Shown here: positions 45,213 to 52,995 of the stretch, piece by piece
Layout of the letters: each line of letters opens with the position of its first letter
Numbering within the stretch: position 1 is the first letter of the stretch
DNA from: JACRLV01 sp045863555
Lineage (GTDB): Bacteria > Planctomycetota > Phycisphaerae > UBA1845 > Fen-1342
Length of the DNA stretch: 64,000 nucleotides
Assembly: GCA_045863555.1 (NCBI GenBank)
Contig: BTUU01000016.1
Coordinates: 62,001-126,000 of the forward strand
Direction: 5' to 3'
Notes under the pieces: generated by a model
What the model was told of the DNA's origin: nothing
The model's database searches: none
Seen by the model: the letters and a program-made list of their open reading frames with translations, nothing else
Made by a program: the position numbers and the translations under genes

Positions 45213-46457
45213 CTACGACTGCGGCGGCGACTCCGCTCGGTCGCCTCGGTCCCCAACGCGGCCGCGCGTGATCGCTCGATCGCCGAAACGCTCACGAATC
45301 GCGTCGAGCGTCCGATCCAACTGCCGACGACGCGCGTCGCTTTGCTCGAACAGCGAGAACTGGCGGCCGACATCATCCGAGAGGTGCCCCACGCCGACGC
45401 CGATCAGGCGCAGCGCCGAGGGCTCAACCCGCGACCAAACCTCGAACAAGCCCGCCGCGGCCGCCCAAAGCACATCCGTGCGGTCGGTCGGCCCGTCCAG
45501 CGTAGCCTGACGCGAGAGCGTCACGAACGCCGGCGTGCGAAGTTTAAGCTTGACCGTACGCGCCAAGCGGCGCTCGGCACGCAGCCGACGCGCGACGTGC
45601 TCGAGCTGATCGAGCAAGACCGCCCGAAGCTGCTCCAGGTCACCCACATCCACGGCAAACGTCACTTCCTGGCTGATCCCCTTGCTCTCGCGATCGGGAA
45701 CGACCGCGCGATCGTCGACCCCCCGCACCAGCGCAGCAAAATGGCCTCCCGCATCACCGAAACACTCGCGCAACCGCGCTTCGGGCAGGCGGCGCGCGTC
45801 GCCAAACGTTCGAACGCCCAGCGCTTCAAACCGCGGCAGCGTCGCCTTCCCCACGCCCCAGAGCCGCGTGATCGGTAGCGGATCCAAAAACGCCTGCACG
45901 CCGCTTTGGCTAACGACGACCAGCCCGTCCGGCTTTTGCAGGTCGCTGGCCAGCTTGGCTACAAATTTGTTCGGCGCAACGCCGACCGAAGCCGTCAGGC
46001 CAGTCTCGTCCACAATGCGACGCTTGAGTTTCCGGGCGATCTCGGGCGGCGGGCCAAAGAGCCCGATCGACCCGGTCACGTCCAGGAACGCCTCGTCGAT
46101 CGACAGCGGCTCCACGAGCGGCGTAAACGACTCCAGAATCTCAAACACCTGCCGCGACACCGCGGCATAGCGCTCAAAACGTGGCGTGACGACGATCGCC
46201 TGCGGGCACAAGCGCAGCGCGGCCGCCATCGGCATCGCGCTATGACAGCCAAACGGCCGCGCCTCGTAGCTCGCGGTGGCCACGACGCCGCGGCCCTGCG
46301 GGCTGCCGCCCACCAGGATCGGCCTGCCACGCAACTCGGGCCGGTCGCGCTGCTCGACCGCCGCGTAGAAGGCGTCCATGTCGACGTGCAGGATGTGACG
46401 CTCGCCCATGAGCGAGGAGAATACGTCAGGCACCGCCGTCCGTTCCAATAACATCAT
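45213..46457 (-). CDS. dinB: DNA polymerase IV (Y family)
   Basis: A 414-residue translesion polymerase. Motifs are ILHVDMDAFYAAVEQRD, SIDEAFLDVTGS with the catalytic Asp/Glu, and LWGVGKATLPRFEALGV in the HhH thumb. The C-terminal little-finger domain is complete. ATG codons at 46457 and 46409 are both possible; the ribosome site is weak at each. Being on the element suggests a role in element replication or SOS mutagenesis. Confidence 0.88.
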   Translation of the reverse strand: MMLLERTAVPDVFSSLMGERHILHVDMDAFYAAVEQRDRPELRGRPILVGGSPQGRGVVATASYEARPFGCHSAMPMAAALRLCPQAIVVTPRFERYAAVSRQVFEILESFTPLVEPLSIDEAFLDVTGSIGLFGPPPEIARKLKRRIVDETGLTASVGVAPNKFVAKLASDLQKPDGLVVVSQSGVQAFLDPLPITRLWGVGKATLPRFEALGVRTFGDARRLPEARLRECFGDAGGHFAALVRGVDDRAVVPDRESKGISQEVTFAVDVGDLEQLRAVLLDQLEHVARRLRAERRLARTVKLKLRTPAFVTLSRQATLDGPTDRTDVLWAAAAGLFEVWSRVEPSALRLIGVGVGHLSDDVGRQFSLFEQSDARRRQLDRTLDAIRERFGDRAITRGRVGDRGDRAESPPQS

Positions 46458-46533
46458 CGCGGTCTGACTCTCTGCCGGCGCCCAATTCGCTCCGGCGTAA
46501 CCACCCGAAGCCCTGAGAGCTGAGACGGCCGGG

Positions 46534-47433
46534 TCACTGTCCTTTTGAACTCGAGGGGGTCTCATCCGCTATTCCGGCGGCTCTTGACGGGGGTGAATGG
46601 CCATTCGGACACGCATCTGCCCGTTTGCGGCACTCGATCAGTTCCTCGGCGATGGCTCGATGCCGGCGGAACGTGCGATCGGTGAGTCCGGTTCGCGCAA
46701 CATAGCGATCGCAGTGCTCTGCTGCCGGCGCGCTTTCCATGATCTCCAGCAGAATCCGAATTGGTTCGGGAACGCCGCACTCCGAATACAGTTCCTCGAT
46801 CAGGTCGAGCTTGCTCGAATCACGCCAGGCGCGCGCCTTCACGAGCGTTCGCAGGCTCGGCAGCACGGGAAGCTCCTCGATGAGCGTGATCAGATTTTGA
46901 TCGGGTTCTGCCGGAAACAACTCCCGCATGCGAGCGATCACTTCGGCCTTGCGCGGTGCAAAGCAGATTGCGTCCACCCGATCCAAAATCGCCTCGAGGT
47001 CCGCGTCCCGGTCGGGGATCGAATTAGCGATGATGAGCACTGGCGCCGTGCACCGAAACGACGTCGGACGCCCGTCAAGCTTGCTCGTCGTCGAATCCCA
47101 ACGAACCACACGCTCGCCAAGCTCGGTGAGCTGCTTCATCAAATCGCGACAGACTGCGTCGCGCAGCAGCGCCGCGATATTATCGAGCACAATCGGCCGA
47201 TCCGGATGATCACACACCTGGCTGTAGAGAAAGAACGGCGTCTGCCGCCCCTTGAACACATGATGGCAGCGATTCGCCAGTATTGCGTGCGCCGAGCGAG
47301 ACTTTCCCGTCCCCCCCGGCCCGACAACCAGCAAATGCTGAATCTCACCGCCTACCCAGGCGTTCAGGTGCCGATGGAAGCGCTCGTACGAATCCACGAC
47401 TCGAATCCGCGCGCGTTGTTCAACGTTCCTCAT
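46534..47433 (-). CDS. AAA-type ATPase of mobile element
   Basis: A 299-residue P-loop ATPase with Walker A GPGGTGKS at residues 38-45 and a likely Walker B end in RPIVLDNIAALL. ERVVRWDSTTSKLDG and LIIANSIPDRDADLEAI look like sensor regions. The C-terminus is helical. Similar short AAA proteins on phages and integrative elements help replication or DNA annealing. The ATG at 47433 has GAAGAG upstream. Confidence 0.72.
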   Translation of the reverse strand: MRNVEQRARIRVVDSYERFHRHLNAWVGGEIQHLLVVGPGGTGKSRSAHAILANRCHHVFKGRQTPFFLYSQVCDHPDRPIVLDNIAALLRDAVCRDLMKQLTELGERVVRWDSTTSKLDGRPTSFRCTAPVLIIANSIPDRDADLEAILDRVDAICFAPRKAEVIARMRELFPAEPDQNLITLIEELPVLPSLRTLVKARAWRDSSKLDLIEELYSECGVPEPIRILLEIMESAPAAEHCDRYVARTGLTDRTFRRHRAIAEELIECRKRADACPNGHSPPSRAAGIADETPSSSKGQ

Positions 47434-47542
47434 GATTCGAGCTCTTCGCAAAGGAACCCGCAGTTCATGCGCTCATCGGCGAGAGCCGCATAGGAGTCCC
47501 GCCCGCGCGAAGAACGCCATCGCGCGGTAACGCGGGGCGTTT

Positions 47543-47578
47543 GGGGGGGCGGCGAGCAAGGAACTCGCACGCCCCCCC
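47543..47578. terminator. GC hairpin between DUF669 and AAA genes
   Basis: A 14-bp stem (GGGGGGGCG-GCGAG / CTCGC-CGCCCCCCC) with a single bulged A and a 7-base loop. It follows the DUF669 stop and could end or reduce transcription before the AAA gene. It has no T-run. Confidence 0.55.
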
Positions 47579-47612
47579 AGTGCTCGATCAACCCTCAGTT
47601 CTTGAGTGTCGA

Positions 47613-48062
47613 TTACGTCTTGGAGAGCCGCTTGTTCAGATAGATGTTCGTGTACTCGCCATCCGTTCGCTTCGTGACCTCAAGCACAACGCCCGCAACT
47701 TCGTTCAAATGCGAAGCAAGCTCGCTCAGACCATCAAGCTTGAGGCCGACCAGCAGAAGTTCCTTCTTCACGTACGGCAGTGACGCGTTCGTGACAACGG
47801 AGTTCTTGAAGATGTGGCGCCGCGCGTAGGGCCCCGCCGTGATGACCAGGTCCCATGTGAGCATGGGATCTTTTGCACGTGAGGTTCCGATCGAGAGACT
47901 CGCGATTTCCACTTCGTAGCGGCCATCGGGAATCTCGTCGTACTCAGGAGGTGTCGAAGCACGGTATGCCTCGTCGAACACGGAAAGATCAACTGCCGGA
48001 GCAGTGTCCGGAACGCCGGCGGCGCTTTTCGGCCGTCGAGATTCGTGTACTGATTCTTTCAT
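47613..48062 (-). CDS. DUF669-family phage-type protein
   Basis: A 149-residue protein that matches the DUF669 pattern found on phages and integrative elements: EIPDGRYEVEIASL, PMLTWDLVITAGPYARRHIFK, and the C-terminal YTNIYLNKRL. Family members sit beside recombination and ssDNA-handling genes, so an ssDNA-binding role is proposed. AAGGAG lies eight bases before the ATG at 48062. It is followed by the AAA ATPase on the same strand. Confidence 0.75.
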   Translation of the reverse strand: MKESVHESRRPKSAAGVPDTAPAVDLSVFDEAYRASTPPEYDEIPDGRYEVEIASLSIGTSRAKDPMLTWDLVITAGPYARRHIFKNSVVTNASLPYVKKELLLVGLKLDGLSELASHLNEVAGVVLEVTKRTDGEYTNIYLNKRLSKT

Positions 48063-48591
48063 GGTGTAAGCTCCTTTCATGAATTTCGCATTGACTTAAA
48101 TGATTGCTCGAGCACCGAACGCCGGCCGTCGAGCTGGGCCTAAGAAGGTCGTGAGGTTCCTTTTCGAAAGCGTCGCGCGTGGCATCGCCCTAACGAAGCT
48201 TGTGACGCACGGCGGCCTGCGGCCGCGGATCGGGTGTCGGCGAGGAATGCGGCGCGCATGACGGATCACCATCGCGTCGCAGTAATACCGTAGGAACCCT
48301 GCCGATGACCGACGGGGCGCTGCCTTTGGCATGATCGGTCGCTGTCCTGCGGATTGTGCCAGGTCTCGTCAACGCACGGCCGCTGAACGAGGAGACGCCC
48401 ACCGGTCGCCGGCGTTGCGGTCAACGTCAGTTCACGAATGGAGGCGTCGACCCGTACAACAGCGCGTCCGTGAGCGCGATTAGCCCGACGCCGCATCGAA
48501 TACGACCCCGGTGCACGGCGCCGGCGCAGGACCGGCCGTTCAGACCAGCCCCGCGCGCGGCGTTCGCATTCCAAGTCGCTCGCGACGACGA
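48063..48591. other. 0.53-kb stretch without a supported gene
   Basis: Several overlapping minus-strand frames exist but none has a ribosome site with a convincing product. The stretch separates the ubiquitin-like cluster from the DUF669 gene and may hold promoter or origin sequences; I see no clear repeats beyond short GC palindromes such as GCGGCCTGCGGCCGC. Confidence 0.5.
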
Positions 48592-48813
48592 CTAGTGCAT
48601 TGCCGGCCGGACGCCCGCGAGTAGGCGCCGTGCGGTCGATTCGCTCATGACGATCTCCAGTATTTTGATGTTGATCTGGACAATGACTTCGCGATCGCCT
48701 GGCCACTGCTCGCGCAACAACTGCTGCTCGACGGCCGCCATCACGTTCGCCGCGAAGCCCGGATTGCGCGCTACGCGCGGCCGAACCTCGACAAATTCAA
48801 CGTTTTCGGGCAT
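48592..48813 (-). CDS. Small protein of the ubiquitin-like cluster
   Basis: A 73-residue protein with a very good ribosome site (GGAGG, six bases before the ATG). It reads VRPRVARNPGFAANVMAAVE and IVQINIKILEIVMSESTARRL, an alternating helix-strand pattern. I do not recognise a family. It lies 27 bases after the small membrane protein gene and is the last gene of the tight cluster, so it probably belongs to the same system. Confidence 0.6.
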   Translation of the reverse strand: MPENVEFVEVRPRVARNPGFAANVMAAVEQQLLREQWPGDREVIVQINIKILEIVMSESTARRLLAGVRPAMH

Positions 48814-48840
48814 GCGATGCCTCCAATCTCGCCGGTGCCG

Positions 48841-49110
48841 TTAGCGGTTCTGACTGTCCGGGGTGATTCGCACGCTCACGTCATCAGCGTTAATGCGAAT
48901 GCGCGGCGACGATCCCCCCCCGCCGCCAAACGTCGGAGGAACCGACGGCGGAAACCCCGGCGGCGCTTGCCCCCCGGCACCCTGCGACGCAACCGCGCCA
49001 ATAAAGAGTAGGAGAAGGCCGCCGAAGATGAGGATGTTCAGCCAAGGAAACCCCGAATCGTCCGGTGGAGCGGCCTGAGCCGCCTGCGCAAGAACCAAGT
49101 ACAGAGACAT
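48841..49110 (-). CDS. Single-pass membrane protein of the ubiquitin-like cluster
   Basis: An 89-residue protein with one transmembrane helix (LNILIFGGLLLLFIGAVAS, near residues 25-43), a Gly/Pro-rich spacer and a C-terminal strand region (RIRINADDVSVRI). GAGAGGAT stands before the ATG. It starts 12 bases after the JAB-E1 gene, which suggests it is co-translated and may tie the conjugation machinery, or its target, to the membrane. No known family. Confidence 0.6.
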   Translation of the reverse strand: MSLYLVLAQAAQAAPPDDSGFPWLNILIFGGLLLLFIGAVASQGAGGQAPPGFPPSVPPTFGGGGGSSPRIRINADDVSVRITPDSQNR

Positions 49111-49122
49111 AATGCCATCCTC

Positions 49123-50586
49123 TCACGAAGGAAAACCCGAGGCCGGAACGTGAATCCACGCAGATTCCGCCCGATCCTCTGACGTTTCATCTGTTGATTC
49201 GCTCGTCGGTTCTGCATCCCCCTGGAGGAGGACGCCGTCGGTCCCGCACACCGGGCAGTCGTCGCGCATGCCCGTCGCTGCCGTCAACACCGTCGCTCTC
49301 GTCAGTTCGAACGAGACGAAGTCGTGCGGCTCGACGCCACCGACATCGAAGAGCGCGAGCAGCGACGCCACGCCGTACTGCGCGGCAAGCGCGTTCAGCG
49401 GCGCGATCGCCGGCGCCGCGCGATGGCCTGAACCGACGGAGTAGCCGCGGGCGCGATACTTCGCCAACTCCCGCTCGGGCATTGCGTCGAACGCGAGCTC
49501 GAGCGGATCGATACCGCCGCTGCACGAGAGGCACGCGGTCACGCCGGGGACGACCGTGCGGACTTGCCCGCCGGCAATCGTGCGCCCGTCGACGTCTTTC
49601 ACATCGCAACCGACATCGGTAAGGGGATTGCCGTAGCGAACCGCGAATTCATTGACCGCGCTGCGGCTCGACTCGCGATCCACGCACAAGACAATGACAT
49701 CGGCAGTTCTGATGGTGTCGGGGACGCAGTCGAGCGCAACGTCGCAGCGTGCGGGAATGACACGAACATTCGCGTTGCGGCGCTGCGCGTGCTCCGCCGC
49801 GACGGCAACCTTCGCGCGCCCGCAATCGGCAGGCGTCGCGTACGGGATCCGCGGCAAGTTGGAACGCTCGACGAGGTCGCCGTCGATGAGTGCGATCCAC
49901 CCGCGTTCCCCCACCCCCAACGAAACAAGCATTTCAAGAACGCGAGACCCTGTGCCGCCGAGCCCGACGATAACGACGCGCAAATCCGCAAGGCGCATCT
50001 GATTCCAGCCCGGCAGGAGCAACTGCCGCGCGTAGCGCTCCTTGTCTGACACCTCGGTCGTGATCGCCTTCGTGGAATGAACGAAGCACACCTGCCGCCC
50101 GATGACGTCGATACACGGCACGTCAACAAAGCACCGCGCGGCCCGGTCGTACAGCACCGCATCGAAATGCGCGCCGTCGCGGTCCATCACGATAGCCGCG
50201 AGCGTCATCGGATCCGGGAAGTTCGCGGCGATGTACTCGGCATTGCGCTGCATCTCGCGCCGATCGATCTCGCTGAACGAAACGGGGCCCGCGTGCGTGT
50301 GCGTGTGAATGTCCACGATCACGCGCTGGCGCTGCAGCGCGGCCGCGTACACTGCCGCCTGAAAGTGCGGCGATGGAGTCACACGAGTACGAGATTGTTC
50401 GGCGAGATTGCCGTCTTCCGGGAGGATGATCTGCTCGACGCTCAAAACGACGTCGCCCTGGGCGCTGTAGCGCGCTGCGGTTGCGAACGCGAACTGCTCC
50501 AGGCTTGTGTCGCGCGCGAAGGCGCGCCGTAGCGCCGTGAGCGCCGGTTCGGGAATTCGGATGCGCGTCTGTCGAACACTATCCAT
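49123..50586 (-). CDS. JAB deubiquitinase-like / E1-like adenylyltransferase fusion
   Basis: A 487-residue fusion. The N-terminal JAB/MPN domain has Glu30 and the metal motif H96/H98, S105, D108 in IHTHTHAGPVSFSEID. The C-terminal ThiF/E1 domain has the ATP loop VGLGGTGS (208-215), D237 in DGDLVERSNLPR, R247, K260, and two zinc CxxC pairs (CLSC 353-356, CPVC 445-448). C328 is a candidate catalytic Cys. E1 activates the C-terminus of a ubiquitin-like protein by adenylation; JAB removes it from targets. It follows the E2-like gene by 17 bases. Confidence 0.88.
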   Translation of the reverse strand: MDSVRQTRIRIPEPALTALRRAFARDTSLEQFAFATAARYSAQGDVVLSVEQIILPEDGNLAEQSRTRVTPSPHFQAAVYAAALQRQRVIVDIHTHTHAGPVSFSEIDRREMQRNAEYIAANFPDPMTLAAIVMDRDGAHFDAVLYDRAARCFVDVPCIDVIGRQVCFVHSTKAITTEVSDKERYARQLLLPGWNQMRLADLRVVIVGLGGTGSRVLEMLVSLGVGERGWIALIDGDLVERSNLPRIPYATPADCGRAKVAVAAEHAQRRNANVRVIPARCDVALDCVPDTIRTADVIVLCVDRESSRSAVNEFAVRYGNPLTDVGCDVKDVDGRTIAGGQVRTVVPGVTACLSCSGGIDPLELAFDAMPERELAKYRARGYSVGSGHRAAPAIAPLNALAAQYGVASLLALFDVGGVEPHDFVSFELTRATVLTAATGMRDDCPVCGTDGVLLQGDAEPTSESTDETSEDRAESAWIHVPASGFPS

Positions 50587-50603
50587 GACGGTCGCCCCCC
50601 CAA

Positions 50604-50969
50604 TTAGTGATTTGAAAGCTCTGCCCGGATCACGTCGAGAAAACACACGAGTGAATCGCGGCACGGATCCCAGCTGCGCGGCCATAGACAAAGCCAGGCC
50701 CATTCTCGAGTCGGCCCGTGACCCGGGTAGAGATTCGGCAGCGGACGGTTGTGAAACCGCACGTCCGGCGCCAAATACACGGCACTGGGCGGCGCCTGCG
50801 GATAGAGCGGGGGAATGCCGATGAGCAGCCGCGTCGCGGCCATGTTGAATCCCGGCGGCAGCGGAAAGTGCCGCGCGAGCATCCATCTCCCATCGCGCGT
50901 GGCCTCGATCGGCAATACGTCCGCAACGGCGGCGAGGTCGGCGGCGAGCCTGGCATTGAACGAATGCAT
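50604..50969 (-). CDS. E2-like ubiquitin-conjugating protein (Prok-E2_E type)
   Basis: A 121-residue protein with the prokaryotic E2 family E pattern: FPLPPGFNMAATRLLIGIPP, LYPQAPPSAVYLAPDVRF, and an aromatic C-terminus with the candidate catalytic cysteines C94 (WLCLWP) and C103 (DPCRDSL). It should take the ubiquitin-like protein from E1 as a thioester and give it to a target. It begins four bases after the ubiquitin-like gene, so the two are closely coupled. Confidence 0.82.
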   Translation of the reverse strand: MHSFNARLAADLAAVADVLPIEATRDGRWMLARHFPLPPGFNMAATRLLIGIPPLYPQAPPSAVYLAPDVRFHNRPLPNLYPGHGPTREWAWLCLWPRSWDPCRDSLVCFLDVIRAELSNH

Positions 50970-50973
50970 GGGA

Positions 50974-51192
50974 TCACCCCCGGGTGTGGAGTGGCGCGTC
51001 GATGAACGCCGTGTCCGGACGAAGCGACAGCTTCTCACCAGGATTCACAATGCGATTGCCACCGTCAGCCTGCTGGAGCACGAGCGCGCGATTCGACGGA
51101 ATGCGCGCGAGCAAGCGCAGCGAGTCCGCATCGATCGAACCATCAGCAGCCGTAGGGACCTCAAGCACTTGGTGATTTACAATAGTCTTCAT
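50974..51192 (-). CDS. Ubiquitin-like protein ending in glycine
   Basis: A 72-residue beta-grasp-type protein: MKTIVNHQVLEVPT, then ALVLQQADGGNRIVNPGE, and the end DAPLHTRG followed directly by the stop. The strands and NPGE...RPDTAFIDAP match the ubiquitin-like partners of prokaryotic E2/E1-JAB operons. The free C-terminal Gly would let E1 use it without trimming. AGGAG lies upstream of the ATG. It precedes the E2-like gene. Confidence 0.78.
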   Translation of the reverse strand: MKTIVNHQVLEVPTAADGSIDADSLRLLARIPSNRALVLQQADGGNRIVNPGEKLSLRPDTAFIDAPLHTRG

Positions 51193-51201
51193 TGCAATCT
51201 C

Positions 51202-51480
51202 CTACCGCCGATTTACCGTCGCCCTTACGCATGCCAGAGCGGCGCACAGGCATGCAGCGAGAACAAAGAGTCCGAAAAACCGATCACGATCGTGAACGTC
51301 CAAGAAGCGCAGGATGAAATCCCACGCTGCATACCGAAACGCGAGTGCAAGAAGCCCGAGAACGAGCCAGGCCCGGCGGCGCAACCGCCACTGTCGCGGC
51401 ACCGGCGCTACCACGGGCTCCGGCGGTGTCATCGGCGTGCTGCGACTCTCGTCGGCCATCACTCCACCCCGCATCGGCAT
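51202..51480 (-). CDS. Small membrane protein upstream of the ubiquitin-like gene
   Basis: A 92-residue protein with two hydrophobic helices (WLVLGLLALAFRYAAW and FFGLFVLAACLCAALACV), joined by a short charged loop. The ATG at 51480 overlaps the stop of the gene before it (TGATG). It ends 9 bases before the ubiquitin-like ATG. Function unknown; it may be part of the conjugation system. Confidence 0.58.
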   Translation of the reverse strand: MPMRGGVMADESRSTPMTPPEPVVAPVPRQWRLRRRAWLVLGLLALAFRYAAWDFILRFLDVHDRDRFFGLFVLAACLCAALACVRATVNRR

Positions 51481-51671
51481 CACGGCTTCTTGCGCGCCAG
51501 TAGCTGCATCGCAGCCCACACGCTCACAACAACCATCGTTCCAGCCGCATTCTCGTAGGCCCGCGCTGTTCGATCCGCAGGCGTGAGTCGGCCTCGCTCA
51601 TCGCGAGGCGGCATTCGCAAAACCGAAAGCAGCAAGAACGTTCCGAACACGATTCCCATCACCTTCACCAT
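51480..51671 (-). CDS. Small membrane protein, first gene of the cluster
   Basis: A 63-residue protein with an N-terminal hydrophobic helix (VMGIVFGTFLLLSVL) and a second near the C-terminus (TMVVVSVWAAMQLLA). GGAGAG stands five bases before the ATG. Its stop overlaps the next start. No family is recognised. Confidence 0.55.
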   Translation of the reverse strand: MVKVMGIVFGTFLLLSVLRMPPRDERGRLTPADRTARAYENAAGTMVVVSVWAAMQLLARKKP

Positions 51672-51746
51672 TGAAACTCTCCGCATGCAAGTCATGTTTT
51701 ATTGTGCGCTTCCGACGGCAGCACGTGATTGCGCACCGATGACGTT

Positions 51747-52760
51747 TCACCGATTTCCGGCCGACGCCGACGTCGACGCCGCCGGGAAGAGTTCGTCGAG
51801 GTAGGCGTCGATGCACTCGTAATCAACCCGATCACGAACGGCGGCCAAGTCGGCCGCCGCGTCGATCATTGCCTTTTGCTCGCGCAGCTCGACCTGCGTT
51901 CCCGCGATCACCGTGACTTGATCGATCACGCTCGACTGAATCAGGCACGCACGCACGTGATCGACGAGGTTCTTCTCACACGTGACGATGATCTCGAACG
52001 CCCGAGCAAAACCCTCGCCCTGCCACAGCGCGTCAGTGCGATGCGACGTGCCCGGGACCTCCCACTCGATATGCGTCTTGAAGCCTCGCAGTAATCCGAC
52101 CTTCGCTATCCAGTGCTCGCCATGCCGGTGCTCGACACCGCCGCCGCCGTGCAAGTTGGGCTCTGCGCGGTTGAGAAACCGCCATCCGGCTGCCGTCGGC
52201 AGCGTGAGTCCTTGGTTTTTCTTCTTGATCCGCCAGTCCTTGAAATCGGCGAGCTTGAGCTCTTCGAGCTGCGCGCGCGCTTCCGCCACGGCGGCATCGG
52301 GCAGTGTCCCGATCAAACTTCGAAGATGCACGATGGGGGTGAACGGGTGCAATGCCCATGCGCTCAGCAGTTTGTGAGCAACGTCGGAGGGCTCGTTCTT
52401 CGTCCCCGCCAATTCAACGATACCCGTAGTGCGTGTCGGCCAAGCATCCGATCGCTCCGCCGGAGCGCTCTCGGGTCTGGACTCGGCGACGGGCGCGCCG
52501 AGCTCGTAGTCGGGAGGTTTTGTAGAACGGTCCGGCGGAATGTAGCGGGCGACCCCCAAGAACGGCGTGGGCCACGCCGTCTGCGCCAACCGGCACACGC
52601 ACTCGCCGGGACCGAGCGCTGGAAAGACCCGCTCGGCCCCGCGCGGAACCATGAGCGTACGCGACGCCTCAAGGATGCTCGCCGCATCCGAGAAGTTGAA
52701 CATGAAATGGTTCTTTGCATTCGTCAGTTTCGCACGGCTTGCATTCCCCAGAGCGTGCAA
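51747..52760 (-). pseudogene. Probable C-terminal remnant of a conjugation ATPase
   Basis: About 337 codons from a TTG. The start reads LTNAKNHFMFNFSDAASI and PALGPGECVCRLAQTAWPTP. This resembles the C-terminal end of HerA/VirD4-type DNA-transfer ATPases, and the last 100 residues (TSHRTDALWQGEGFARAFEI) look like their nuclease-like extension. The P-loop part is missing. A stop codon lies in frame only four codons upstream, and what lies before it shows no ATPase motifs. This suggests a truncated transfer gene. It could also be an intact short protein of unknown role. Confidence 0.45.
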
Positions 52761-52995
52761 CCCGATGACCTACGGCGACGATGGCGCGATCCGGCCGCCG
52801 TCCGCGAGTTCGTTTTGAGCGCTCCACAGCGCATTGGCCTGAATATCGCTACGACCAAGCAGCGGGATGTGTTCCGCGTTGCTCTCAGCACACGGCCGAA
52901 CACGGGTTGCTGCGCGTGACTTACGCCACACGTCCCCGACCCGTGACGGCTGGACCAGGCAAATGGTCGGTTGAGCCTCCCGATAATCCCGGGGC

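Larger units (their letters stand above)
42254..52772. mobile_element. Integrative element at tRNA-Ser with ubiquitin-like cargo
   Basis: The left end is the tRNA-Ser, with the recombinase (42273-43745) running into it. Then come excisionase-like, ArdC-like, polymerase IV, AAA, DUF669 and ubiquitin-like conjugation genes. On the right it ends near a truncated conjugation-ATPase-like gene (51747-52760). I found no second copy of the tRNA 3' end, so the right border is only inferred from gene content. The real element may extend further. Confidence 0.6.

Noticed and set aside
48190..48402. 70-codon minus-strand frame in the element gap
   Set aside because: Starts at GTG without ribosome site; product Pro/Arg-rich and overlapping other frames.
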